From: Malus domestica
Taxonomy: Eukaryota; Streptophyta; Magnoliopsida; Rosales; Rosaceae
Assembly: GCF_042453785.1 (NCBI RefSeq)
Contig: NC_091675.1
Coordinates: 4,910,501 to 4,974,500, forward strand
Reading direction: 5' to 3'
DNA: 64,000 nucleotides
Position numbers and translations under genes: made by a program. The notes below the pieces were generated by a model. It was not told where the DNA came from. It did not search any database and was given only the letters and a program-made list of their open reading frames with translations. Position 1 is the stretch's first letter. The number at the start of each line of letters is the position of its first letter. Below are positions 36,559 to 48,537 of this stretch, one piece after another.

Positions 36559-36576
36559 CCCACAGACGGCGCCAAA
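36559..36576 (-). other. Primer-binding site of the Tat-like element
   Basis: Directly inside the 5' LTR, the minus strand reads TTTGGCGCCGTCTGTGGG. The TGGCGCCGT start is the type used by many plant Ty3/gypsy elements and resembles the tRNA-Asp 3' end. The element at 44753-48537 has the same site (48190-48207). Confidence 0.75.
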
Positions 36577-37089
36577 TGTTGATGCACAAAATCAGCGAAG
36601 ACTTTGGTACAACAGAAAGTGTCAGGTTTTGTGACCTTCGCTTGGTTGCTTCGGTCACTAGTGAGGATAAGTACGTAAATGAATAGAGACAGAGAAGCAA
36701 ACACAGGATGTACGTGGTTCACCCAGATTGGCTACGTCCACGGAGTAGAGGAGTTCTTATTAGTAGTGAAGGGCTTACACAAGTACAAAGGATCAAGCTC
36801 TCAATTTAGTGAGTTCTTGTGAATGATTTAACACAAAATGGCATTAGGCAATATTGTGGGGGAATGACCCCTATTTATAGAAAAACTTGTAGCTTTGTCA
36901 CATTGACATGTGTCATGTTATGATTGGTTCTTGATGTCGACACGTGCTGCGCTCTGATTGGCTTCTAATCTTGACACGTGTCGAGTAGTGATTGGCCTCC
37001 TGGTCGGAGGGGAACTCTTCTGGGTCCTTGACAGTATAGTGTTGGCCGGTGCTCGGTAGTTTCGGGATTGGTCAAGTATGGTACAAACA
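36577..37089 (-). repeat. 5' LTR of the Tat-like element
   Basis: The 5' copy in the minus-strand sense. It is followed (toward lower coordinates) by the primer site, and the TATA box lies at 36868-36880. It drives the genomic transcript that includes gag. Confidence 0.92.
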
Positions 37090-37316
37090 CACCATAATAG
37101 GGCTCTGATTTAATCTTTCTCCTCCTCAATTTCTCTCCCCTGTTTCTGATATAAGTGAAATCTTTTTCCTCCTCAATTTCTCTCTCCTGTTTCTGATACA
37201 AGTTTCACAACACTTATTACACCTTTGAATCTCTCTGTCCGAACTTTTTTTTTTGACAAAAAAAAATCTCTCTGTCCAAACAATAGCTCACATGAATCGT
37301 GGAATTAACTATATAT

Positions 37317-37526
37317 GGATTTGAATCCGCTTCGGACCTTAGTATCCGGAGCCTCATCATCTATTAATCTAGGCCACACAAATTGAATCTAACGGTCTTC
37401 TTTAATTCATTTTCCTGGCCCACCACACGCAACCAACGACCCTGATTTGACTTACACACCAATCAGCAGCCCATATTTGTGGATGAAGAGGCTCCGGACA
37501 CTAAGGTCTAGAGTGGATCCAAATCC
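37317..37526. mobile_element. Small MITE with ~48-bp terminal inverted repeats
   Basis: GGATTTGAATCCGCTTCGGA at the left and the reverse complement of the right end pair over about 48 bp, including CCTTAGTNTCCGGAGCCTC. The flanks are TATA-rich, compatible with a short TA-type duplication. No ORF. Confidence 0.6.
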
Positions 37527-38007
37527 ACTATATATTACAAATCTTTTCTTTTGGGCACTGTACTATGATTAGTTAATTATATTATTACAATTCTTCCTCT
37601 GACCTTGTTTGGACTCAAAATTTACACCATCGGCCCGTGCAATTAAGGTCGTTAAGTGAGTATAACTCCACACCATTGGATAAAAAAGTAAAGATAATAA
37701 TATGGTTTTTTATCATAATAATTATCTTTTAATATAAATTATCTTTGCATTTTCTTAAACGAGATAAATAGTATGCGAATTATCTCCCCAAGTAAGCAGT
37801 ACAAATCAAATTGATTTGGGATGTTTGGCGTGTGGATGTGTGGATTGGATCAGTTTGGTTTGGCTGATGAATTCGAGTGGTATGCTGCAAACTGATGACT
37901 AATGTTATTCATACCAAGTTTTTATACCACATTTCTATACCACCTTAGGTGGCATCTGATGTGGACAGCCACATCATTTGAAAATTTTGCAAAACCCAAG
38001 GAAAGGT

Positions 38008-38554
38008 GTTTGTACCATACTTAACCAATCCTGAAACTACTGAGCACTGGTCAACGTTATACCGTCAAAGGCCCAGAAGAGTTTCCCTCCAACCATGGAG
38101 GCCAATCATAGTGCGACACGTGTCGACATCAGAAGTCAATCACAGCGCGACACGTGTCAACATCAGAAGCCAATCACAGTGTGACAAGTGTCAACATCAG
38201 AAGCCAATCGCAATACGACACGTGTCAATGTCATAACAAAGCTAGAAACTCTTTTATAAAAGGAGATCATTCTCCCACAATATTTCCTAATGTCATTTGT
38301 ACTAAATCATTCACTTGTACTCACTAAAAGAGAACTTGAACCTATGTACTTGTGTAAACCCTTCACAATTAATGAGAACTCCTCTACTCTGTGGACGTAG
38401 CCAATCTGGGTAAACCACGTACATCTTGTGTTTGCTTCCCTATCTCTATCCATTTACATACTTATCCATACTAGTGACCGGAGCAATCTAGCGAAGGTCA
38501 CAAACTTAACACTTTCTGTTGTACCAAAGTCCTCACTGATTTTGTGCATCAACA
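38008..38554 (+). mobile_element. Solo LTR related to the Tat-like element, nested in the MITE
   Basis: 547 bp from TGTTTGTACC to TGCATCAACA, flanked by AAAGG on both sides (38003-38007 and 38555-38559). It is a diverged relative of the 513-bp LTRs in the opposite orientation. The intact duplication points to LTR-LTR recombination after insertion. Confidence 0.88.
38115..38263 (+). promoter_or_regulatory. Solo-LTR U3: four 34-bp units with ACGTG boxes and a TATA box
   Basis: GACACGTGTC at 38115, 38149 and 38217 and GACAAGTGTC at 38183 are exactly 34 bp apart, each unit with a GCCAATC CCAAT-type box. CTTTTATAAAAGG (38251-38263) follows 25 bp after the last box, a promoter-like layout. Confidence 0.65.
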
Positions 38555-39279
38555 AAAGGAATAAGAAAGACTCTTAGTATACCACAATCATCATTTAATT
38601 AACTAGTTTTTCTTAATTATTAGTTTATTAAATAATGAACTAAATTAAAAAATATGATTAATTCAAATGATGTGGCTGTCCACATCAAATGCCACCTAAG
38701 GTGGTATGAAAATGTGGTACAAAAACATAGTATGAATAACATTACTCGCAAACTGATATTCAGTTGATATTAGAATATTGTTTATTTGTAGATATCACTT
38801 TGAAGCTGCTGATGGGATTGGATTTTGAATTGATTATTATCCATTTAGAATATGGTGATAGTTAGTAAAAAAATGAATTTGAAATTCATTTAAACGGGGA
38901 TCAGGATACATGCATGGATGGATTTAAAGGTGATGGAATTATGATGATGAGATAAGAAGCTTAGGGAGGCTAGGCCCTTGGTCATGATGTGATAATCCTG
39001 TATAGGCTTTTATTTTGCTTTGAAAAGTCACAGATAGCCATCTAGAAGATAGGCTTTAGCCTATGTCACAGATTAGTCTCCATTCCGTGAGTTTGAGTTT
39101 TGGTTGGACTCTACGAAATTGTCAGGCCGTGCTAAGCAAAAAATATGAATGTTATAAATACAAGGTGCTTTGTAATAGGAAAAGGCTCTCTCTAATTCAA
39201 CACACAAATTACCTTGCGTAAAGTTTCTCAACAACTTCAACAACTTTGAAATTTTTGTTTTTATTTTTTTCATCAACAC

Positions 39280-39900
39280 ATCTTTAGTTTAGATAAACAG
39301 CACTGTGAAGGCAACCGGCGACATCTTCAGTTTGAATAAACAACATTGAAGTCGTAGAATCAACAGACCGAGAAGCACTTTCAGTTTGGATAAACAACAC
39401 TGCTTAGAGACTGATTGGTTGTTACCCAAGTCTCGATCAATAAGGATTTCCGAGTTCTTGTTGGAAGAGATCATCTCATCAACCTTTTCGGCAAAGTGAG
39501 GTGTTACAAGACTCAACACATTGAAAGCCAAGTTTATGATTGGATATTCGCAAGTGCATTTTAGAGTTCGACATTTTAATGGCCGAACCACATTTACAAT
39601 CAAGACACTTATCTCTTTTGAGTATTTGTATCCGTACAGTCTGGTAACAGTTCAGCTTACTTATTTCTCACGAACATAATTCCTGGGACCTAACCCAGTG
39701 CTGATGATTCATGAACTTCGAAGAAACTAGCAGCCTTGTCTTCAGGCTCTAGAACCCAAAAGGCCAAAACGAGTTCCTTCCTCGGTTGCAATCGCAAGAC
39801 GCAAAAGTCAGCAGTGCGCCCAATGCCACATCAACATATTTTACTCCCCGACCGAACTCGGCTAACGAGTTGGCACGTCTCGCACACAACCGAAGAACGT
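39280..39900 (-). mobile_element. Degraded LTR fragment related to the LTR at 61.8-63.0 kb
   Basis: Segments such as GCAAAGTGAGGTGTTACAAG, a CTTGTCTTCAGGCTCTAGAACCCAAAAGGCC-like stretch and GCAATCGCAAGACGCAAAAG are reverse-complement matches to 61920-62260. No ends or duplication were found. Confidence 0.5.
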
Positions 39901-40322
39901 AATTAACTTATTAATTACTCGGCTTGTGCGCCACATGGGCTAGGTTGTTTTTAGGATCAACAGACCCTTATCTAGTTGCTTTTCATATCCTTAGTTCCCT
40001 TATCCAATGAAAGCTCTATATGAACCACTCATCTTGTGATAACTCATCTTGTGATAATAAACCAAAACACCTTTTGATCTTAATCACAATGATGCCATCA
40101 GATAATATTAATTTAAGATGATTATTTGCCTAATCGATCTCTTCCATCAAACTGAAATCAAGCTAATCTCTTCAGAATTTCAGGAGATAATTACCATGCT
40201 CTTGAAATCACAATAATATCGGAAAGATTTATCCTAACAAACCTTCTGTTAAATGATTTAGAATAACGGTCCAATAACGTAATATTACAACCTTCCTTCT
40301 TTTTCTCCCCCGATCAATCTAA
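39901..40322. other. Upstream region of PRISE copy 4
   Basis: AT-rich DNA without ORFs. The last 60 bp are pyrimidine-rich (CCTTCCTTCTTTTTCTCCCC) and likely the 5' UTR. Confidence 0.35.
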
Positions 40323-41573
<1,251 letters not shown>

Positions 41574-42144
41574 TGGTTGTCTTTGATTGGTAATGCTTTT
41601 AATTAGTTTGATGATGATGTTGATTTTTAGGGTCTGGGAAAATGTTTTGTTGCGGGTTTCATATCTTCTTGTGAACTACTTGATTTCTATAATAATGTTT
41701 TGTTTTGAAATTCTTATGGATATTGGATGAGCTTAGAGCCTATGGCAATTTGATATTTTATAAAAAAAAATTGCGCCTAAATAATAATGTTATTCTATAA
41801 CATGTATTATATATGGCAACACATTTATTTAAAAAGTATTTAATAAATTTGACAACTGTTGTCAAATTAGGCAATAGAAAGTTTTGCCTTTAATTGACTC
41901 AACAACACGTAAGAAACAGATTCATTGAAGGTTCGGTTGAAGAGAATTTGCTGCTATTTATGTCTATTTATGTCTAGGTTTGGTTGAAGAGAATTTGCTA
42001 ATATTTCTTTTGGAGATGTTCTTAGGTTAATACCACATGCTAGTGTTTTTTGGTTGACGTGTTTGGGGTCCTCTTTTGCAGATTACAAGTCCAGCTTTGT
42101 TTAAATTTGGCCTCATCAAAGTCCCGTGTTAACTTCCTAGCAAT

Positions 42145-42698
42145 GACTAAAATATCGATAATATCGGCGAAATATCGCCGATATTATCGTTTTTCAAAGA
42201 GACCGATATTTTCCCACGTATCCCCATAATTGTCATCAAAATATTGCGATATTATCGAAACGATCGTCGTGGTTCCGTTGTTGGAAAGGCAGCCAAGGCT
42301 GCGTCGTCGCAGCTGCCTAGATCTCTCTCTGCAATCCAGGCTCAGACCCAAGATTTGCGCCTCTGTCGTCGAAAATGAAAAATCCATTTTCTTCGAATCC
42401 CAAAAACCCGCTCGGGTTTGAATCAAACCGTTTGATGGATCCCCTTGCCTGATGGTGCTCGCCGAGAGGTGAGAAAGGGAGGAAGAACGATCCACAGGTG
42501 GTGATGGTGCTCGCCGGAGTGTGCGCCATTGTGGTGGAGGTCACGGTGAGGTGTGGGTGTGGTGTGTTTGTGCTACGGGAATGAGAGTTGCAGAGAGATA
42601 GTCATGGTTGCTTTGCTAGAGGTTTCTGGAAAAAGAGAGAGAGAGAGAGAGGGAGAAAGATTTCTAGGATTGTGTTTCACATGTTGATAGGAATTAGG

Positions 42699-42750
<52 letters not shown>

Positions 42751-43465
42751 TGGGATACAAAAAAGAAGAAAATAAAGTAGAGGAAGAAGAATTGAGAAAG
42801 GAGGAACAAGATACGAAAAAGAAAATGTCAGATATAGGACTGGGAGTCTCAATTTGGGACCTTGGGTTATGTGAGGGAGGTGAGGTGGAGGGGTCACCAT
42901 ATGGTTTAAAGAAAATGGTCAACATTAATTTCATTCAAAATATCTTATATTTATTATTTTATTTTTTTAAATTAAATTGTTTTATTTGGGAAATCCATCT
43001 TTAAGACCTTGAAAGTCTCTTTGAAGAACAGATCATGCTATATACTTGAAACTCTAACGTCACATATACTATTTTTTTGTAAAAAAAAATAACACATTTT
43101 TCATGTCTTTCTTATATTGTACTAATTCATTATATATACATGATTATGGTGTGTTTAAACTTCTTTCATTAATTACTACATATTTTCTACACTCACAATG
43201 TTTGTCAGCTCGCTATATAATCAACTTAAATCAGTTAAATCCATCATGCAATGCATTTCCTTCCAATTTTTTGTGATAAACTAATAGATAATTGACTAAA
43301 TAAACATTCTGCAAAGTTTCAATAAAAATTTACAAGTTTTTCTTACAATTTCCGTGGTTTTTATTCAATTTTTATCGATATCGATAATATCCCGATATTT
43401 CCATCGAAATTTCCGTATTTTTGGACTACCGATATTTCTGATATCATCGATATTTAATACCTTGC
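42145..43465. mobile_element. TIR-bounded element with ATCGATAT-rich palindromic ends
   Basis: The left end ACTAAAATATCGATAATATC and the reverse complement of the right end (TATTAAATATCGATGATATC) match, and both ends are packed with further ATCGATAT-type palindromes (42148-42215, 43375-43450). The interior is non-coding with GA repeats. The target duplication was not determined and the superfamily is unassigned. Confidence 0.5.
42704..42746. repeat. GA microsatellite
   Basis: About 21 GA dinucleotides, preceded by a shorter interrupted GA tract at 42632-42660. Confidence 0.9.
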
Positions 43466-44752
43466 TTCCTAGTATATCTCTTTAATTGAAAACTACTTAT
43501 TACTTTAGTCTAAAGAAGGTGGGAAAATTGCACTGTACAAATGAACAGTGTTTTGAACCACATTTCAGTTTATTTACAAGATTGCCACCACCTCTTCAGT
43601 TTCAGATTGAAATTTTCGATTTATTTGCGAAATTGCCATCCTTCAGCGTGCACATGTTGACCATCGTAGAAAGGGTGGGGGTGGGGGTGGGGGATGGAAG
43701 CAAACCCGATTTTGTTCCAAAGATTTCTTCAACGACAAACTCATTTTGCTCTAGAGCTCTTCAACGACAAAGTTGATTCGGCGCCTCACCGTCGCACACC
43801 TCGCCTTCCCTTCACTGTTGCACACCTCGCCTTACCTCGTTGCCGCACTCCTAACCATACCTTGAATCAATGGTAACATGCCAATTGTATATATTTTTTG
43901 TCAATTTTTATCATTATTCTGGAAATTAAGGTTTGATCTAAATTTGGTGTGGCTGTGCTTCAGCCAAACTCACGAATTAGGCTGAGAGGGAGATATATGG
44001 GAGGAATTGTGGACAGATTACAGGAAGAGAGGCGTGGGCTGGCAGGGAGGGGAACGAAGAAGGAGAAGTGAGGCTGCCAAAAAGGGGGTTATGGTTGATT
44101 TTTTCTCCTCAAATCAATTGTTGGTGTCGGTGATTGACGAGCATTGATTAGAGGGGAACTTTCATTTCCTTTGTTTGTTAACCAGAATGGGGTCGATGGG
44201 ACCATGCTCTGTTGCACGTTCAGATGAGTGATTTCAGGGATTTGGGGGCAGAGAGAGTGATTTTAGGGATTGGTAATCCCATCTCATGTTTTCCCCTCAT
44301 ATCTGTCACGCTCAACCTCTCTCTATTCCTTTCTCTTTCATTCTCTTTCAGACTCTACCCTTCTCCCAACTCTCAATCTCTCTCAACTTTAGTGCTAACC
44401 CTAATTTGTTCTTTCTTTCCTTAATTTTCTCCATCCAAGCAATGAAAATTCGAATTGAGTTTTCAGATTATTGATGCTTCACGGATAGAGAATGGAGAGA
44501 GTTGATTGAGGGAGTTGGTGAGTATGAGCTTGCACAGAGGGAAGAACGCAGAAAGAATGGGAGAAAACGATTACACAGAGACAAGGAGAGAAACAGAGAG
44601 AGAGATTGCAGAAAGAGGAGGATGACGAAAATTGAGGAGGAACCCATGTCTACAGAGAGTAAGTTCTGAACCAAAGCTTATTTTCTCTAATTTTTGGCTA
44701 ACAAATTTCTGAAGCGGAAGAATCAAGGAACCTTGCGTTTAGAATTTAATCC
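43466..44752. other. Unassigned intergenic DNA
   Basis: No convincing gene. Pyrimidine-rich 44300-44430 and purine-rich 44480-44640 stretches give spurious open frames. It ends at the AATCC target site of the next element. Confidence 0.3.
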
Positions 44753-45081
44753 TGTTGATGCATAAAACTGGAGGTCTTGGAACAACGTAAATCCGACCGT
44801 GAATCTGCAAGAAATGTAAATAACACAAGATGTATCGTGGTTCACCCCAAGGTTTGGGCTACCTCCACACTGATTGTATTTCTCTGAGAGTAATTATGAG
44901 GGAGAGAGTGTGAGAGCTTTTGCTAGAGGCTTAGGGTTTGTGAGGGTGAGGAGGCCCTTTTATAGAATAAGGGCTCCTTCTCTAATTACATATTTGCCTA
45001 TTTTTTATTACATAATTACATTTAAGTCCCTCGAGTATTTATACGAGGTCTAAATACGAGGCCCTAAATATGGTATAAACA
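44753..45081 (-). repeat. 3' LTR of the non-coding element
   Basis: 329 bp, with a minus-strand TATA box (CTATAAAAGGG near 44952). It differs from the other LTR by a handful of substitutions, for example GGGCTACCTCC versus GGGATATGTCC. Confidence 0.88.
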
Positions 45082-45296
45082 GTAGTCCCCTAAGTCTTCA
45101 GTCAAGAAAGTCTCTTGGCTAGAGACTTGAAATTCAGTCCATGTATGGGTCGAAGTAACTAGATGTTGTCTTGAACTGATGCTCGATATGAGGCAGTGCT
45201 CAATCTGAAATGACGCTCAACTAGAAGTAGCACACGCTGTGAGGCTGCTCGGCTCATGGCTTATGTTGCCTTGGTTAGCTCGGCTTGTGGCGTTTG

Positions 45297-45745
45297 AAGG
45301 TAAGGGAGTCCATTTTATAGAATAAGGGCTCGCTCCTTAATACATGAATGATGGGCTAGAGTTGATGCTCTCTAATGATGGTGAGGGAGTCATTTTTATA
45401 GAATAAGGGATCGTTCCTCAATACATAAATGATGGGCTAGAGTTGATGCTCGCGAGGAGGCGGTTGCTCAGTAGGCAGCGATGCTCTCTAATGGTGGTGA
45501 GGGAGTCCCTTTTATAGAATAAGGGCTCACTCCTCAATACATAAGTTATGGGTTAGGAGTGACGCTCGCGGCTAGGCGGTTGCTCAGATGGCGGCGTTGC
45601 TCTTTAATGATAGTAAGGGAGTCCCTTTTATAAAATAAGGGCTCACTCCTCAGTACATGAATAATGGGTGCTCTCTAATGAAAGTGATGGAGTCCATTTT
45701 TTAGAATAAGGGCTCGCTCCTTAATACATAAATAATGGGCTAAGT
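45297..45745 (-). repeat. Tandem repeats carrying an LTR-like TATA block
   Basis: Five units contain GAGTCC(A/C)TTTTATAGAATAAGGG followed by GCTC(A/G)CTCCTNAATACAT, a block matching the LTR core promoter region (CCCTTTTATAGAATAAGGGC). Spacing is about 90-125 bp because of variable spacers. Confidence 0.75.
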
Positions 45746-46004
45746 CCCCTAAGTATTTTTCATGAGGCCCAGTTGAGGCCCAATATATGGTACATAATGT
45801 AGTCCCCCAAGTCTTCGGTCAATAGAGTCTGTTGGCTGGAGACTTCAAATTGAATCCATGTATGGGCTGAAGTGACGGTTGTTCGGAGGCGGTATTTGTA
45901 TACCCTGCACTGAAGCTTTGTAGGTGAAACTTTGCAAGTGAAGCTTTAAAGCTAGAGCTTTGTAAATGACGCTTTTGAAGCTAGAGCTCTGTAAATGAAG
46001 CTTT

Positions 46005-46590
46005 TGACATGAGTGATGCTAATGAATGTTTATGTTGATTGACATGAGTGATGCTCATGGATGTTGACATGAGTAATGCTCATGAATGTTTATGTATGAT
46101 TGACATGAGTAATGCTCATGAATGTTTATGTATGATTGACATGAGTAATGCTCATGTATGATATGAAGTACTGGGTGTACTTTTGATCACCTGGTTGGTG
46201 GCATGAATGAGAGTACAGGTTGTACATTTCATCATCTGGTTGGTAGCATGAATGGCTAGTTGCCAAATGATATTAAAGTACGGGTTGTACATTTCATCAC
46301 CTGGTTAGTGGTAATAGCGGCAGGTTGCCGAATAATTTTTGGAGTAATGGGCGTACTTTTGGTCACCTGGTTGGTGATAATAACGGCGGGTTGCAGAATA
46401 ATTTTGGAAGTACTGGGCGTACTTTTGATGATCTGGTTGGTGGTAGTAGCGGCGGGTTACCGAATAATTTTGGAGTACTGGACGTACTTTTGGTCACCTG
46501 GTTGGTGATAATAGCGACGGGTTGCCAAATAAATTTTTGTGGTACTGGACTGACTTTGGTTCATCTGGTTGGTGCCATTTTGGGCTTATG
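46005..46590. repeat. ATGAGTGATGCTCATG and ~66-bp tandem repeats
   Basis: 46005-46160 has four units of TGACATGAGTAATGCTCATG, an imperfect palindrome. 46170-46590 has about six units near 66 bp with GTACTTTTGGTCACCTGGTT and GGCGGGTTGCCGAATAAT. Confidence 0.75.
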
Positions 46591-47189
46591 GACATTCGCA
46601 CGACATTCCAGCCCATTTATTTTGGGCTTTGCCTTTTCTTTTTTTTTACCCTCTGATGGGGTTTAAACAGATATCTCCGAAAGATAAGAAAAATAAATTA
46701 CATCATTCAAAAACATTGCTGTAGGTGGGTATGGCAGATGGTTGGATAATGGGATAGTATATGCACAATTGAAGGTTGGGTAGTGGAATGGTAGATGGCT
46801 GCAGAAGCTTTTGCTTTACTTTTTCTTTTTCTTTCTGCTTTTCCTTTCTGCATGGTCCACGAGTCCCCTGCGATTATCCCTGGTCTTCCGCAATTATATC
46901 TGTCTACCCATGTTTTATGGCCTTTGAAGACCACTTGACTTTAAGCTTTTAATTGCCATTGCTTTCCTTGCTTTTCTCTAGAATGACAATTGCTTGGACA
47001 GACACCACCCATTTGCTTTTATCTCTCTACTCCGAAATTATTACATCCATTTTCTCTGGCAGGATAACATCCTCCATGGAGCCCTCAATCATCTCATCCA
47101 CTTTCTCCATCAGCTTTTTAGTCTCTCACTTCCTCTAAATTTCAGAAAAGCATTGATAAAGCTTTATAAGGCCTGCTCTGCTTAAACCC

Positions 47190-47445
47190 GGAACCGCCTT
47201 CCCCACTTTCGGTACCTCCACCTAATTTTTTCAAACCATCAGCTGGGTTCTTGGTAAAAAAAAGAAAAAAAAAACTCATCTTCATTGTGGAACCCGCCGG
47301 CAAGTCCATAGCTTCGGCTAGGAGCTGAGTGAAAGACCTGAAATCCGACTCAGGGTAGGTGTCGCCCCAGATCCGCCGCTGAAAAGGGGTTCTGCGGACG
47401 GTACTGGTCTTTACGTCGACAGCAGCGGCGATGTTGAAACTGTGA
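47190..47445 (-). pseudogene. Captured fragment resembling a group I WRKY transcription factor
   Basis: The minus strand reads ESDFRSFTQLLAEAMDLPAG, similar to the conserved FKSFSQLLAGAMASP segment of WRKY3/4-type proteins. Farther on, in another frame, it reads GEGGSGFKQSRPYKAL, similar to the FKQNRP segment that follows in the same family. The WRKY domain itself is absent. It lies in the interior of the LTR element in its sense orientation. Recognition is from short motifs only. Confidence 0.4.
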
Positions 47446-47574
47446 CTTTGTCAGAGTTTTGGGTTTTGGAGGCTCAATTGGTTGGGCCTCGGCGTTGCAG
47501 GTTTTGCCTCGGATTTACGATGAGAGAGAAACAGTCTCAGATGGCTGCGTGTTGGGAAATAACCTCCTCCATGG

Positions 47575-47645
47575 ATCTCTAGGTGTTAAATAGTGTGTTG
47601 AGGACGACGGGGGCGGCGCACATGTGGGTGACGTCGTAAATGAGC
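47575..47645 (-). pseudogene. Captured fragment resembling an acyl-activating enzyme (AMP-dependent synthetase)
   Basis: The minus strand reads LIYDVTHMCAAPVVLNTLFN, then TAG. This closely resembles the VTHMCGAPVVLNML segment of plant acyl-activating enzymes. Upstream SSMLWAAAEK may correspond to the preceding GWSYTWGMAA region. It is too short to encode anything and sits inside the LTR element, sense orientation. Confidence 0.5.
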
Positions 47646-48207
47646 CCTCATCGGCGTCTTCTTTTCAGCAGCAGCCCATAACATGGAGCTGCCAGTACTC
47701 GACGTCATGGAGTAGGTGGTAGGGGGCGCGAGCTCCGTGCGAAAGGGTGAGATCTCGGCGGGGGATGTGAAACCCGATGCCGTACAATCGTTCAGCAGTC
47801 GTCCGCGAGACCTCGCCGGAGCTTAATCAAGCTTATGTTGTTGCGTGAGTTGGAGTGTGAGCCTGTCCTCACTTTAGAGGAAATTTGGTATTTCTTGCAG
47901 CTTTTGCCTATGGCGGAAAGCTAAAGACGGAGAGAGACTGAGCGTTGACCACGATATTTTTTGTCTCTGTCGATGATGCCATCTCAACAGCCTTCTATAG
48001 TTTGATACAGATCAAGCTGCTTTTGTCTTTGTCGTTTTTTTCTTTTCAAAACAGAGATATGGGCTTTTCTGGGTATCTCAGAATTTTGAGAGAGAGAGAG
48101 AATGGTGTTCTTGGTTTATTGTGATTTTTACAGATTCACAGTGGAGGTGAAAAAATGAAAGAGAACTGACACAACTTTTCGTATCGATTCCCATAGACGG
48201 CGCCAAA

Positions 48208-48537
48208 TGTTGATGTACAAAACCGGAGGTCTTGGAATAACGTAAATCCGACCGTGAATCTGCAAGAAATGTAAATAACACAAGATGTATCGTGGTTCAC
48301 CCTAAGGTTTGGGATATGTCCACACTGATTGTATTTCTCTGAGAGTATTTGTGAGGGAGAGAGTATGAGAGCTTTTGCTAGAGGCTTAGGGTTTGTTAGG
48401 GTGAGGAGACCCTTTTATAAAATAAGGGCTCATCTTCTAATTACATATTTGCCCCTTCCTTTATTACATAATTACATTTAAGTCCCTCGAGTATTTATAC
48501 GAGGTCTAAATACGAGGCCCTAAATATGGTATAAACA
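48208..48537 (-). repeat. 5' LTR of the non-coding element
   Basis: 330 bp, next to the primer-binding site (48190-48207). The LTR differences show this insertion is older than the Tat-like element at 27.6 kb. Confidence 0.88.

Larger units (their letters stand above)
27602..37089 (-). mobile_element. Complete non-autonomous Tat-like Ty3/gypsy element
   Basis: It is bounded by two 513-bp LTRs that read identically, with TG...CA ends and a perfect CACCA target duplication (27597-27601, 37090-37094). The sense strand is minus: primer site at 36559-36576, gag at 36469-34775, integrase to 33670, then tandem repeats, an antisense accessory ORF (30356-31030), and a polypurine-like tract by the 3' LTR (28115-28125). 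Protease, RT and RNase H are absent because gag runs directly into integrase. The integrase resembles the Tat clade (WGLDLIGPMP, DYFTKWAE, TDNGRQFDN). Identical LTRs mean recent insertion, so the missing enzymes were presumably supplied in trans. Confidence 0.9.
37897..38747. mobile_element. MITE with ~85-bp inverted repeats, split by a solo LTR
   Basis: The left end GACTAATGTTATTCATACCA and the reverse complement of the right end (GAGTAATGTTATTCATACTA) match over about 85 bp. The flanks share GCAAACTGAT (37887-37896 and 38748-38757), a 9-10-bp duplication fitting Mutator-like MITEs. Without the inserted LTR the element is about 300 bp. Confidence 0.75.
44753..48537 (-). mobile_element. Non-coding LTR retrotransposon (large-derivative type) with captured gene fragments
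   Basis: Two LTRs of 329-330 bp (44753-45081, 48208-48537) have TG...CA ends and a perfect AATCC duplication (44748-44752, 48538-48542). The primer site TTTGGCGCCGTCTATGGG lies next to the right LTR, so the sense strand is minus; a GACTTAGGGGACTAC polypurine tract lies by the left LTR. It shares primer-site and polypurine-tract style with the Tat-like element but has no gag or pol ORF. The interior holds promoter-like tandem repeats and fragments resembling WRKY and acyl-activating-enzyme genes on the sense strand. Confidence 0.88.

Noticed and set aside
36470-36700. N-terminal extension of gag into the LTR
   Set aside because: It crosses the primer-binding site and starts at TTG; MGSEGSHS at 36469 is the first plausible ATG.
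42184-42544. Minus-strand 75-103-codon frames inside the TIR element
   Set aside because: Low-complexity Ser/Arg-rich and inside a non-coding transposon; no transposase motif.
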